From assembly GCA_937892255.1 (NCBI GenBank), contig CALAUL010000016.1, positions 1-64,000 of the forward strand: a stretch of 64,000 nucleotides of DNA. The letters are read 5' to 3'. This stretch comes from an uncultured Bacteroidales bacterium (GTDB taxonomy: Bacteria; Bacteroidota; Bacteroidia; Bacteroidales; Marinilabiliaceae). Below, one piece after another: positions 1-8,931 of this stretch. The notes beneath the pieces were generated by a model. The model saw only the letters and a program-made list of their open reading frames with translations. It was not told where the DNA came from and did no database searches. How positions within the stretch are numbered: the first letter of the stretch is position 1; every line of letters begins with the position of its first letter. Position numbers and translations under genes: made by a program.

Positions 1-22
1 TTAATTTATTATTAACTAATCA

Positions 23-51
23 GAATTCAATTGCATTTGTAAGTTGAATTC
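23..51. repeat. 8-bp inverted repeat upstream of the first gene
   Basis: The arms GAATTCAA (23-30) and TTGAATTC (44-51) are perfect reverse complements separated by 13 bases, and they end 14 bases before the first start codon at 66. The arrangement could be a dimeric regulator site or a short 5' leader hairpin. No T-run follows, so it is not a classical terminator. The sequence upstream lies outside the window. Confidence 0.35.
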
Positions 52-65
52 ACCAGACAATTGAA

Positions 66-1578
66 ATGGTGTCAAAGATATTCTTTGTGGCTATTATTTT
101 TACGGGATTGGTAATGTCATGTGGTGATAGTGAAGATGATGAAGTAGATAAACCAACTTCGGGTTTGACGCTTAGTGTAACTTCGCTAGAATTTGAGAAT
201 ACGAAATCAGAAAAGACTATAATCGTTTCAAGTGAAGATGTCTTGACGGCAAAGAGCTCTGTAGATTGGTAATGAATTTGTGCTAACTATACAAAGTACG
301 GGGCAATATACGGTCTCAGTATCGTCAGATTGGATAGTTCATAAAGGTAGTTCGGAAAAGAATAAAGAACTCTTTTTCATCAAGGCAAACTATAGCGAAG
401 CGCGCATTGATACTATTGTTATCATGTGTGGTGACGCTTCAGCGCAATTCGTTGTGAAACAAGAGTCGGGACTGATTGCAGATCTTGGAGTTGAGAGAAC
501 AGCAAAAGCCCTTGCATCAAAGATTTATGCAGGTGTGAGTATCGGGAATGTCGTGGAAGAAGATTTTCTCGAAGGGGCAACAGCAGAAGACGGGAATGCC
601 ATTTTGGAAAAATATATTTTAGGTTTGCGTGATGCCGGATTCAATGCCGTGCGTATTCAGTGTGCATGGAGTTCTCATATCGAGGATATGTCGACCTATA
701 AAATTGAGTCTAAATGGTTGTTGAAAGTTCAGGAGATTGTTGATATGATTGTTGATAATGGAATGTACGCAATCTTAAATATTTATGAAGGCGATGAAGA
801 TGAAGATAATTGTACAGCCGACAAAATGGAAGAGAACAATCAGAAACTGAAAACAATCTGGACGCAAATAGCTGACATGTATAAGAGTTACGATGAGAAG
901 TTGCTTCTTGCTTGTTGCCATGAGCCTAAAGTGAGTACACAAGACGAAATGGCAGTCTTGGCGTCTTACGAACAGACTTTTGTTGATGCCGTGAGGGCAA
1001 CCGGAGAGCGTAATGCAAAGCGCGTACTCGTAGTTCCAGGCCCCATGACAGATATCCAAACAACAGATATGTTGATGAATTTGCCAACAGATGAAATAAA
1101 AGACAGACTTATGGTAGAAGTACAATTCTTCTCTCCATATTCATTTTGTGCAATGACACAAGATGAAGATGATGCTAAGGTAAGCTATTTCTGGGGGTCA
1201 GTTCGCAAAGATGTTCCGGCAGAAGTCAAGGATAGAAATGCCTCAGATGTGGTAGATGCGGAAGGCGTTAATACTTTGTTCCTCAAAATGAAGAAAAAAT
1301 ATGCCAACCAAGGCATACCCGTTGTATTGGGGAAATATGGCGCATACTATCGGCGCGAAGAGACGGTCGGAGCGGAATATTATGCCTTGCATAAAGCGTC
1401 GGTAGACGAGTGGTTATATAAGACAACGCAGCTTGCCAAGACTAACGGCATGATTCCGTTTATGTGGGAAGCCGGAACGCTCGTATCTCGAGAGAATGGA
1501 GCAGTTACAGGATTGTCGCAAGTTGACAATATTATGAGGGGTGCAATTGAAGGCGTGTATCCGTCCAATTACAAATAA
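66..1578 (+). pseudogene. BACON-domain/GH5-like lipoprotein, frameshifted and catalytically degenerate
   Basis: Two reading frames form one ancestral protein. The first (66-272) gives a lipoprotein signal peptide with lipobox VMSC (Cys19), an acidic surface-export-like stretch after the Cys, and the first half of a BACON domain. It stops at TAA 270-272. The second frame (open from before 280 to 1578) continues the BACON domain and then gives a glycoside hydrolase family 5 TIM barrel. One extra base near 268-272 joins them smoothly. In the usual cellulase or xyloglucanase relatives the barrel carries HH, NEP, VHYY and GE(F/Y)G motifs. Here these read Tyr169-Glu, His214-Glu-Pro, Gln282 and Gly-Lys352-Tyr-Gly, numbered from a GTG at 280. 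The nucleophile Glu is therefore Lys. The acid/base Glu215 remains. The gene is probably decaying, or encodes a non-catalytic glycan binder if the frameshift is an assembly error. Confidence 0.75.
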
Positions 1579-1582
1579 AAGA

Positions 1583-1616
1583 AAGAGAGCGCAATCCCAT
1601 TCTGATACGCTCTCTT
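1583..1616. terminator. bidirectional hairpin terminator between the GH5-like gene and murB
   Basis: A 9-bp perfect stem pairs AAGAGAGCG (1583-1591) with CGCTCTCTT (1608-1616) across a 16-base loop. It lies in the 40-base gap between two convergent genes, where a shared terminator is expected. A-rich sequence precedes it and T-rich sequence follows. Confidence 0.65.
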
Positions 1617-1618
1617 CA

Positions 1619-2626
1619 TTATTCTATTTTGTTGACTTCCATCTGTATGGTGATTCCAAATCGGTCTTTTACGTCCTTTACTACCGCATTGGCAACGGCC
1701 ATTATGTCATGTCCAGAAGCATCTCCTTTGTTGACAATGACAAGAGCTTGCCGAGAATGTACGCCCGCCTTACCTATGCATTTCCCCTTCCAACCACATT
1801 GGTCAATGAGCCATCCGGCGGGAACCTTTGATGTGCCGTTGCCAAGGTCGTAATGTGGCATAGTTTGGTGGGTTGATAATAGAGTTTTTACCAAACTACT
1901 GGGGACTTCAGGGTTTTTGAAGAAACTTCCTGCATTGCCTTCTATTTTAGGATCGGGCAGTTTGCTATTGCGAATAGAAATAATGGCCTTGCGAACGTTG
2001 GAAAGAGAATCCTCTCCGAGAGAGTCTACGACAGAAGTCACATCGGCATAGTTCATATTAAGCGAACCATTTTTCTTGAGTCTGAAGTCGACATGTGTAA
2101 TGATAGCATCCTTCATTGCTGAAGTTTTGAAAATACTATGTCTGTAGCCAAACTGACAATCGTATGCACTGATGCTGAACTTATTACCAGTATATCCCAT
2201 GATGCCGTGAACAGCAACGATTATATCTTTCGCTTCAGCACCGTATGCCCCGATGTTTTGCACGGGAGAAGCTCCGACGTTGCCGGGAATGGCTGAAAGA
2301 TTCTCCGCTCCATATAGTTCGTTACGTACACAGTAGTCGACAAACTCGTCCCAGACGATACCCGAACCAACGCGAAATACGACATTGTCGGAATCTTCGT
2401 CTAATACATCGATGCTCTTTATTTCGGGACGAATGATGATACCATCATAATCTCGCATAAATAGCAGATTGCTACCGCCTCCAATGACAAGGAATGAGCC
2501 ATTTTTAATCTCTTTTTGTGCCATCACCACATCATCATAGCTGTAGCAAGTTATAACACAGCGAGCATTCACATCAATATTGAATGTGTTGAGTGATTTT
2601 ATGGATATATTGTTTTCTATAAGCAT
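1619..2626 (-). CDS. murB: UDP-N-acetylenolpyruvoylglucosamine reductase
   Basis: MurB is the cytoplasmic FAD enzyme that uses NADPH to reduce UDP-GlcNAc-enolpyruvate to UDP-MurNAc, the second committed step of peptidoglycan precursor synthesis. The 335-residue length fits the type I (E. coli-like) form. Visible landmarks are the FAD-binding GGGSNLLF stretch near residue 50, the GNVGASPVQNIGAYG motif in the middle, and GSFFKNP near residue 230, which carries the catalytic Ser that protonates the substrate. The start ATG at 2626 gives a normal N-terminus. The gene stands alone on the minus strand, convergent with the GH5-like gene and divergent from the outer-membrane protein gene at 2789. It lies about 16 kb from the dcw cluster. 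Confidence 0.95.
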   Translation of the reverse strand: MLIENNISIKSLNTFNIDVNARCVITCYSYDDVVMAQKEIKNGSFLVIGGGSNLLFMRDYDGIIIRPEIKSIDVLDEDSDNVVFRVGSGIVWDEFVDYCVRNELYGAENLSAIPGNVGASPVQNIGAYGAEAKDIIVAVHGIMGYTGNKFSISAYDCQFGYRHSIFKTSAMKDAIITHVDFRLKKNGSLNMNYADVTSVVDSLGEDSLSNVRKAIISIRNSKLPDPKIEGNAGSFFKNPEVPSSLVKTLLSTHQTMPHYDLGNGTSKVPAGWLIDQCGWKGKCIGKAGVHSRQALVIVNKGDASGHDIMAVANAVVKDVKDRFGITIQMEVNKIE

Positions 2627-2788
2627 TATATATCAATTTTGAGGAAATACGACTCTGCAAAGATGATAATTTTGTGCAGGATAAAGAATAAATTACTTTT
2701 TTTTATTGTAAAATTTTCTTTTGTAGAAAAAAACTCCCAAATTTGTAAGCTGAATTATAAATAGGAGGACTAAACGAAAAAGTTTACG

Positions 2789-3772
2789 ATGATTAGATAT
2801 ATATATATCACTATAGCGTTATTGGCGATATTCTCAACCACGTGTAATGCGCAAATACGTTCAAGAAAACAGATTCCTGAGATATTAAGGGGTTTATGGG
2901 TTAATGCAAAGGTTGGTCCTACGATGTTTTATGGAGATATCGTAGATGATGGAAAGATAAAATTTGCTTTTAGTGCTTCTGCAGATAAGGAAGTGCTTAA
3001 ATGGTTGAATGTTCGTGCTGAACTTGAGATGAATACCTTTGGTGGCAAGCAAGATGGCGGTTTGGAGTTTAAGTCTTCTGCTTTCGGCGTGAATGTTGCA
3101 GGTTTGGTGAACGTATTGAATGTAACCGGTTATTATTCTACAAGTCCGTTTATTCCGTATGTTGGACTTGGTGGAGGTATAATGATGGTCAACTATGATA
3201 AGAAGCCTGGCAAAACACCTTCAATGACTCTGAATAAATATGAGAAGGAGTACATGTATGTGAAGGGAAGTACAATGGCTCCAACTGTATATGGTTTGTT
3301 GGGTGCCAAATATATGATAAACAAGCATTGGGGTGTAAGTGTAGAGGTGAAAGGATCCTTCCCCTTCTCTGATATGATTGATGGTCATGATAAGTGGTGG
3401 AATCCTGCATTGGTGTCTGTTGCCGAGACAGAAATGCCAGATGTTCCTGTGGGTCCTGATATTCCAGAGGTTACTCCCGAACCTGAGCCAACACCAGACC
3501 CTATGCCAACTCCGGATATAGATCAGACAGAGCAGGCTTCGATGCTTAAAAATGCAACAGTCTCATGTGACGCATGTTCTAATAGTCACCCAGGAATGGA
3601 ACACACCGGTTGGATAACAGGAAATAATGATTTCCATTACACCATTATGTTTGGTTGCACATACAAATTCTACGATATGAATTGGAAGTCATCTTCAAAG
3701 TATAACAGAAAGATTTACTTGCGTAATAAGGCGGCTTACAAACGTAATGTTAAGCGTGCGAGAAGACGATAG
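2789..3772 (+). CDS. outer-membrane beta-barrel family protein
   Basis: The 327-residue protein has a cleavable signal peptide of about 21 residues ending Cys-Asn-Ala-Gln. It is followed by alternating hydrophobic and glycine-rich segments typical of small outer-membrane barrels, such as a GLGGG stretch near residue 128. A proline- and glutamate-rich linker (about residues 218-245, repeated PEPTPDP-like) interrupts the barrel. The last strand of the barrel is around the FGCTYKFYD segment, and a strongly basic tail ends in Arg-Arg-Arg. The linker and basic C-terminus are unusual for a plain barrel. An AGGAGG sits about 20 bases before the ATG, farther than normal. No function can be assigned beyond the fold. 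Confidence 0.7.
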   Translation: MIRYIYITIALLAIFSTTCNAQIRSRKQIPEILRGLWVNAKVGPTMFYGDIVDDGKIKFAFSASADKEVLKWLNVRAELEMNTFGGKQDGGLEFKSSAFGVNVAGLVNVLNVTGYYSTSPFIPYVGLGGGIMMVNYDKKPGKTPSMTLNKYEKEYMYVKGSTMAPTVYGLLGAKYMINKHWGVSVEVKGSFPFSDMIDGHDKWWNPALVSVAETEMPDVPVGPDIPEVTPEPEPTPDPMPTPDIDQTEQASMLKNATVSCDACSNSHPGMEHTGWITGNNDFHYTIMFGCTYKFYDMNWKSSSKYNRKIYLRNKAAYKRNVKRARRR

Positions 3773-3799
3773 TTGTATAAACGATTATATAATAGTAGG

Positions 3800-3820
3800 A
3801 GAGCTGCATGGGGCAGCTCT
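3800..3820 (+). terminator. hairpin between the barrel-protein gene and uvrB
   Basis: AGAGCTGC (3800-3807) and GCAGCTCT (3813-3820) form a perfect 8-bp stem with a 5-base loop, followed by TCTTGTAT. It lies 28 bases after the upstream stop codon. It contains an in-frame ATG (3808) that would extend uvrB, so that ATG is unlikely to be the start. It probably acts as a weak terminator or attenuator. Confidence 0.5.
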
Positions 3821-3849
3821 TCTTGTATATGGAGGTCAATATTAGACAG

Positions 3850-5835
3850 ATGGACTTTAAAATAGTTTCGCCATATAAGCCAATGGGGGATCAACCCCAA
3901 GCTATTTCAGAGTTGGCACAAGGTGTAGATATGGGGTTGGAGCACCAAACACTTTTAGGCGTAACTGGGTCCGGCAAGACGTTCACCATAGCTAATGTCA
4001 TAGAGAAAGTTCAGCGACCAACACTTGTTTTAAGTCACAATAAGACATTGGCAGCGCAGTTGTACAATGAGTTTAAAGAGTTCTTTCCTGACAATGCCGT
4101 AGAATATTTTGTTTCCTATTATGATTATTATCAGCCGGAGGCATATATAGCAGCAACGGACACGTATATAGAGAAGGACCTTTCGATAAATTCGGATTTG
4201 GAAAAGATGCGTTTGAGCGCAACGTCTGCATTATTGTCGGGCAGACGAGATGTGTTGGTAGTTTCGTCGGTATCATGTCTATATGGAATAGGCAATCCTG
4301 ATGATTTTCATAATGGAATTATTACTTTGTCGGTAGGACAACTTATTACACCCACGTCGTTGTTGCGTCGACTTACAGAGGTCTTGTATAGTCGGAACGA
4401 AGTAGTATTCGAACGTGGTAATTTTAGGGTGAAGGGTGATACTATTGATGTGTATTTGGCATATGCCGATTATGCTTGTCGTATTATATTTTGGGGAGAC
4501 GAGATAGAGAGTATAGAGAAGTTTGACCCGATTAATAATATCGTTATCGAGTCGGTCAATGATATAACGATATTCCCGGCCAATATATTTATTACGAGCA
4601 AGGACCGCACATCGCAAGCTATTAGGCTGATACAAGACGACCTGGTCTTGCAAGCTGCTAAATTCCGTTCGAAGGGGAAGGAGGTGGAGGCCTCTCGTTT
4701 GGAACAAAGAGTACAATATGATATAGAGATGATACTCGAGCTTGGTTATTGTCCCGGAATTGAGAATTATTCGCGTTATTTTGATGGTCGAGCAGAGGGC
4801 TCAAAACCATTCTGTTTGTTGGATTATTTCCCGAAGGACTTTCTTTTGGTTATAGATGAAAGTCATGTCACCATACCACAGATACATGCTATGTATGGAG
4901 GAGATGCATCGCGAAAGGTTAATTTGGTAGAGTATGGATTTCGTTTGCCGGCAGCAAAGGATAATAGGCCATTGACGTTCGAAGAGTTCGAATCTATGAC
5001 CAATCAGGTCATATATGTGAGTGCCACACCGGCTGAATATGAGTTGATGAAAAGCGGAGGAAGCTATGTTGAACAGGTTGTCAGGCCAACAGGACTGTTG
5101 GATCCGGAGATAGTAGTGCGTCCGAGTCTTAATCAAGTCGACGACCTTTTGAACGAAATACATTTACGTATAGAAAGGAAAGAACGTGTATTAGTGACAA
5201 CGCTTACCAAACGCATGGCAGAGGAGTTGTCGGAATACCTGCTTCGTCTCAATGTCAAATGTGCGTATATTCATTCAGATGTCGATACCTTGGAGAGAGT
5301 AAAGATAATGGAAGTGTTGCGACAAGGAGTCTATGACGTGTTGGTTGGAGTCAATTTGCTTCGCGAAGGACTTGACCTGCCAGAAGTGTCTCTCGTGGCT
5401 ATATTAGATGCCGACAAAGAGGGCTTTTTGCGTTCGGAGAGAGCATTAACGCAGACGGCAGGACGTGTGGCACGAAATATCAACGGATTGGTCATTATGT
5501 ATGCAGATAACATAACACGGTCAATGCAGGGTACAATAGATTCGACCAACGAGAGACGTGCTAAACAGTTGGCTTATAATACGGCGCATGGCATTGTTCC
5601 TAAACCGCTGAATAAAAAGGTGTCATCAAATGCATTCGGCAATTATACAATAAAAGAAGACGATGTTACGATGGTGGCAGAGTTGTCGACGAAGTATTCT
5701 TCTCCTGAGCAAATTAAGAAAGGCATTGCCGATTTGAAGAAGAAGATGCAAAAAGCCTCTAAGGAGTTGGACTTCATTTCGGCGGCTCAGTTCAGAGACC
5801 AAATGAGAGCATTAGAACGTATGCTGGATAAATAA
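3850..5835 (+). CDS. uvrB: excinuclease ABC subunit UvrB
   Basis: UvrB is the damage-verifying helicase-like subunit of nucleotide excision repair. It receives DNA from UvrA2 and recruits UvrC. From the ATG at 3850 the protein has 661 residues, close to the family norm. Walker A GVTGSGKT is at 37-44. The beta-hairpin region YYDYYQPEAY, the DESH Walker B box, helicase motifs GLLDP and LREGLDLPEVSL, and a C-terminal UVR domain (FISAAQFRDQMRALE) are all present. An in-frame ATG at 3808 would add 14 residues without family similarity and lies inside a hairpin. The start at 3850 gives the N-terminus expected of Bacteroidales UvrB (MDFKIVSPYKP). Motif VI reads GRVARN where E. coli has GRAARN, a conservative change. 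Confidence 0.95.
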   Translation: MDFKIVSPYKPMGDQPQAISELAQGVDMGLEHQTLLGVTGSGKTFTIANVIEKVQRPTLVLSHNKTLAAQLYNEFKEFFPDNAVEYFVSYYDYYQPEAYIAATDTYIEKDLSINSDLEKMRLSATSALLSGRRDVLVVSSVSCLYGIGNPDDFHNGIITLSVGQLITPTSLLRRLTEVLYSRNEVVFERGNFRVKGDTIDVYLAYADYACRIIFWGDEIESIEKFDPINNIVIESVNDITIFPANIFITSKDRTSQAIRLIQDDLVLQAAKFRSKGKEVEASRLEQRVQYDIEMILELGYCPGIENYSRYFDGRAEGSKPFCLLDYFPKDFLLVIDESHVTIPQIHAMYGGDASRKVNLVEYGFRLPAAKDNRPLTFEEFESMTNQVIYVSATPAEYELMKSGGSYVEQVVRPTGLLDPEIVVRPSLNQVDDLLNEIHLRIERKERVLVTTLTKRMAEELSEYLLRLNVKCAYIHSDVDTLERVKIMEVLRQGVYDVLVGVNLLREGLDLPEVSLVAILDADKEGFLRSERALTQTAGRVARNINGLVIMYADNITRSMQGTIDSTNERRAKQLAYNTAHGIVPKPLNKKVSSNAFGNYTIKEDDVTMVAELSTKYSSPEQIKKGIADLKKKMQKASKELDFISAAQFRDQMRALERMLDK

Positions 5836-5866
5836 TAATATTCTATAATATATATATTGATTTTCA

Positions 5867-5874
5867 TATATTTG
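5867..5874 (+). promoter_or_regulatory. Bacteroidota -7 box TATATTTG upstream of the DUF4831 gene
   Basis: TATATTTG matches the TAnnTTTG -7 consensus of the Bacteroidota primary sigma factor and lies 20 bases before the ATG at 5895. No good TTG -33 element is visible at the expected spacing, so the call is tentative. The surrounding 40 bases are very AT-rich. Confidence 0.35.
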
Positions 5875-5894
5875 CAGTTATAATAATTGATACA

Positions 5895-6992
5895 ATGAAA
5901 AAGATATCTATCTGTATGATGATGACAACGATGTTCTTTGTGACGTCGTTGTATGCTAAGGAAAAGCCAGAAGTAAAGGTTGTAGAAGTAGCCCAAGATG
6001 CCGATGCGGCAAATGATGGTGTGGTCTTCTCGTTGCCTACAACAATGATTCGCGTGCGTGTTGAAGCTGAAGTGGAAATAAGTAAAGTCGGACCATTCTA
6101 TCGTTATTCCAATAAGTATCTTAACTTGACAGATGTCGTAACCGAAGACAATATATCGTGGAAATTGGTTTCAGCCTCTATAACGGCCTACGGAAAGGCT
6201 CTCGACCAGAATGCCAAAAAATATAAGATGACGTCAAGTTATACCGAATGCCCATCGATATCAACCACATCTGACGGCGTTATAATGGGTATAAACGTCG
6301 ATTGTCAACAGTTTGAGAATGAAGAGGCAGACTCTCATTTCGAGTTGCCCAAAGTCTCTTTTGACGATGTACAATTGGACCGTTCTATCCTCACGAAAAC
6401 ATCTACTGCGGCTATGGCAGAAGAGACAGCATTGTCGATATATACGCTCAGAGACAAGCGATTGTCGTTGCTCGGAGGCGAAGAGCCGGTGGTGCTGAAC
6501 GATGCAGGTTCGTATGATAGAATCTTCAACGAAATAGACAGATTGGAGCAAGACCTTATTTCGATGTTCGCAGGCAAGAAGGTGAAGGCAAGAGTAGTGA
6601 AGTACTACGATGTTATGCCGGACAACTATGGCGTTGCAAGTCAGGTGCTGTTGCGTTTCTCTGAAAAAGATGGCTTCCTCGACCCTATGGACCTAAACGG
6701 AAAACCGGTGTATATAGACATGTCCTTTGCAAAGCAAGTTCCGGTAAACTCATACCCTCCAATGTCAAAAGAGCGTAGGGCAAAGGCTCTTACGGGCTTG
6801 CGATACATTCAGCCGACAACAGTCAATGTGAAGATTATCGACCGCAATAAGCTTATATGTGAAGAAGATGTACTCTGTGCCCAAGGCGGACAGATAATGA
6901 CGCTCCCGGCGGATTTGCTTACCGACAAGACGGTATCTATAAAGTTTAATACGTCCAACGGATCGCTTGAATATATAAAGTACAACAGATAA
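5895..6992 (+). CDS. DUF4831 family exported protein
   Basis: This 365-residue protein starts with a signal peptide ending Tyr-Ala-Lys. It then matches my recollection of the DUF4831 family of Bacteroidota: a GVVFSLPTTMIRVRVEAE stretch near residue 40, a GPFYRYSNKYL motif near residue 65, and a later LGGEEP-like segment around residue 195. The family's function is unknown. The protein is probably periplasmic or outer-membrane associated, since no lipobox Cys is present. It has its own candidate promoter and is followed after 12 bases by pepD, so the two may share a transcript. Confidence 0.75.
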   Translation: MKKISICMMMTTMFFVTSLYAKEKPEVKVVEVAQDADAANDGVVFSLPTTMIRVRVEAEVEISKVGPFYRYSNKYLNLTDVVTEDNISWKLVSASITAYGKALDQNAKKYKMTSSYTECPSISTTSDGVIMGINVDCQQFENEEADSHFELPKVSFDDVQLDRSILTKTSTAAMAEETALSIYTLRDKRLSLLGGEEPVVLNDAGSYDRIFNEIDRLEQDLISMFAGKKVKARVVKYYDVMPDNYGVASQVLLRFSEKDGFLDPMDLNGKPVYIDMSFAKQVPVNSYPPMSKERRAKALTGLRYIQPTTVNVKIIDRNKLICEEDVLCAQGGQIMTLPADLLTDKTVSIKFNTSNGSLEYIKYNR

Positions 6993-7004
6993 ATCAAGAC
7001 TTAT

Positions 7005-8459
7005 ATGGGAAAGGAGATAACACAACTTGAGCCACAGACGTTATGGAGTAATTTCTATTCACTTACGCAGATACCTCGCCCGTCGAAGCATGAGTCAAAG
7101 GTCCTTGATTATATAGCCGACTACGGCAGACAGCTTGATTTGGAAGTGTTTAGAGATAGCGTTGGTAATGTTATAATCCGCAAACCCGCCTCGTGTGGTA
7201 TGGAGAATCGTCGCGGTGTCATACTGCAGGCACATGCCGACATGGTACCTCAGAAACGGTCAGACAGCAAGCATGATTTTCAAAAGGACAGCATAGAAAC
7301 CATATTGGATGGGAATGTAGTTCGCGCCAATGGAACGACATTGGGCGCAGACAATGGAATAGGGGTAGCTGCCGCCATGGCAGTCTTGGCAGATAAGAGT
7401 CTCCAGCATCCGCCTCTTGAGGTGCTTATCACCACAGATGAGGAAACTGGCATGACCGGAGCTTTTGGATTACAACCCGATATCCTACGCGGTGAAGTGT
7501 TGCTCAATCTCGACTCGGAAGAAGAGGGAGAGTTATATATAGGTTGTGCCGGAGGAGTGAATGTGACATCGACATTCAGATATTCCAAAATCGAAACAGC
7601 ATCGGACGATATCGCTGTCAAGGTCGTTGTATCAGGACTTCAGGGCGGACATTCAGGATTAGATATCAACAGAGGTCGTGCTAATGCCAATAAGTTGTTA
7701 TTCAGATTTCTGAAGTTTGCCGTTGCCAATTACGAAGCCATGTTGGTAGAAGTCAATGGAGGTAATATGCGTAATGCAATACCGCGAGAGGCATATGCTG
7801 TGCTGACTATCGACAAGGAAGATAAAAATGATTTCATAGAGGCCGTCGAGGAATTTGAAGAGATGTTTAGAGAAGAGTATGCAGATAGTGAGCCGGATAT
7901 ATCTTTCGATACAAAGATTGTCGAAAGACCTTCTATGGTGATGGACGAAATGTCTGCTGATGACCTTATAAATGCCGTTCAAGGTAGCACGAATGGTGTT
8001 GTAAAGATGAGTAGTAGCGTAGAGAATATGGTTGAGACATCTACGAACTTGGCTATTGTTGAAACTCTTGAGGAGACTATTCGTGTTAAATATTTGGTGC
8101 GCAGTTCGATAGACTGTGCTAAAGACGACGTGGTATCATCTTTAGAGAGCGTCTGTCGATTGGCAGGAGCCGAAGTCGAAATCGATGGAGAATATCCCGG
8201 TTGGAAGCCCAACAAAGACTCACGGACGTTAAAAACAATGATAGACGTGTACCTCAAACTTTACGGAAAAGAGCCGAAGGTGACAGCCATACATGCCGGA
8301 TTGGAATGCGGTATATTAGGAGCAACATATCCTAAATGGGATATGGTATCATTTGGACCGTCTATTCGTTATCCGCACTCACCTTCTGAGTTTGTAGAGG
8401 TTGATAGCGTGAAACGCTTTTGGGATTTCCTTGTTGCAACACTGGCGATGGTGTCATAA
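7005..8459 (+). CDS. pepD: aminoacyl-histidine dipeptidase (M20 family)
   Basis: PepD is a cytosolic dizinc dipeptidase that hydrolyses Xaa-His dipeptides such as carnosine. The 484-residue length is the PepD norm (about 485). Metal and catalytic motifs are visible in order: HADMVPQ (77-83), GADNG (114-118, bridging Asp), DEETG (145-149, catalytic and zinc Glu), the LDSEEEGE segment near 170 and HAGLECGI near 430. A lid/dimerisation domain lies in the middle. There is no signal peptide. A hairpin follows the stop codon. Confidence 0.92.
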   Translation: MGKEITQLEPQTLWSNFYSLTQIPRPSKHESKVLDYIADYGRQLDLEVFRDSVGNVIIRKPASCGMENRRGVILQAHADMVPQKRSDSKHDFQKDSIETILDGNVVRANGTTLGADNGIGVAAAMAVLADKSLQHPPLEVLITTDEETGMTGAFGLQPDILRGEVLLNLDSEEEGELYIGCAGGVNVTSTFRYSKIETASDDIAVKVVVSGLQGGHSGLDINRGRANANKLLFRFLKFAVANYEAMLVEVNGGNMRNAIPREAYAVLTIDKEDKNDFIEAVEEFEEMFREEYADSEPDISFDTKIVERPSMVMDEMSADDLINAVQGSTNGVVKMSSSVENMVETSTNLAIVETLEETIRVKYLVRSSIDCAKDDVVSSLESVCRLAGAEVEIDGEYPGWKPNKDSRTLKTMIDVYLKLYGKEPKVTAIHAGLECGILGATYPKWDMVSFGPSIRYPHSPSEFVEVDSVKRFWDFLVATLAMVS

Positions 8460-8492
8460 TTGCCGGAATAAGACATATATATGATAAAAAGA

Positions 8493-8528
8493 ACCCCAAT
8501 AAATAGCTTAGGCTTAATTTGTTGGGGT
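8493..8528 (+). terminator. hairpin after pepD
   Basis: ACCCCAA (8493-8499) pairs with TTGGGGT (8522-8528). The 22-base loop contains a further AAT/ATT pairing opportunity. It lies 33 bases after the pepD stop. No clear T-run follows, so termination strength is uncertain. Confidence 0.45.
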
Positions 8529-8744
8529 CTGTTGTGATAGAACGTTTAAGATTCTACATAAATTCGATTGTTTTTTATGTCGGTTTGACAAAATTGCCGC
8601 AAATATCAAAGCAATTCTTCCTATCAGGAATATTCCATAAAAATATATTCATACACAGTTAGCGCATCACTTTTTAGAAAAAAAACAAAGTTGAGTACGT
8701 GTAAAGATAAGTTCGATTGTCTTAGGAAGAAAAGTAGCGAAAAA

Positions 8745-8924
8745 ATGGAATTTATATTTCAACTATTTGCCGAACTATTTAGTCGTTCGGAAGCAGAGAC
8801 ACAAAGGATAGAACAAACGCAATCGAAAGTCACATCTGTAAATAACGTGGCGGAATATGAATCAGAGCCAATGGATTCCCCATTGTCGGATTTGAACATA
8901 TTCGAATTTGTGGATTTTCATTAA
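8745..8924 (+). CDS. small ORF upstream of fecR-like gene, function unknown
   Basis: An open frame runs from a TTG at 8691 or an ATG at 8745 to 8924 and ends 7 bases before the FecR-like start. From the ATG it gives 59 residues: a hydrophobic/aromatic start (MEFIFQLFAELF), then an acidic, serine-rich region. I recognise no family. It occupies the place where an ECF sigma-factor gene normally precedes fecR in this phylum, but shows none of the helix-turn-helix features of sigma region 4. It may be a real small protein, a leader peptide or chance. The rest of the roughly 470-base stretch between pepD and fecR (8460-8931) holds only the hairpin at 8493 and no other gene that I can see. Confidence 0.3.
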   Translation: MEFIFQLFAELFSRSEAETQRIEQTQSKVTSVNNVAEYESEPMDSPLSDLNIFEFVDFH

Positions 8925-8931
8925 CGGAGCA

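Noticed and set aside
8691..8924. Sigma factor remnant before fecR
   Set aside because: The frame shows no region 2 or region 4 signature of ECF sigma factors. It is kept only as a low-confidence small ORF.
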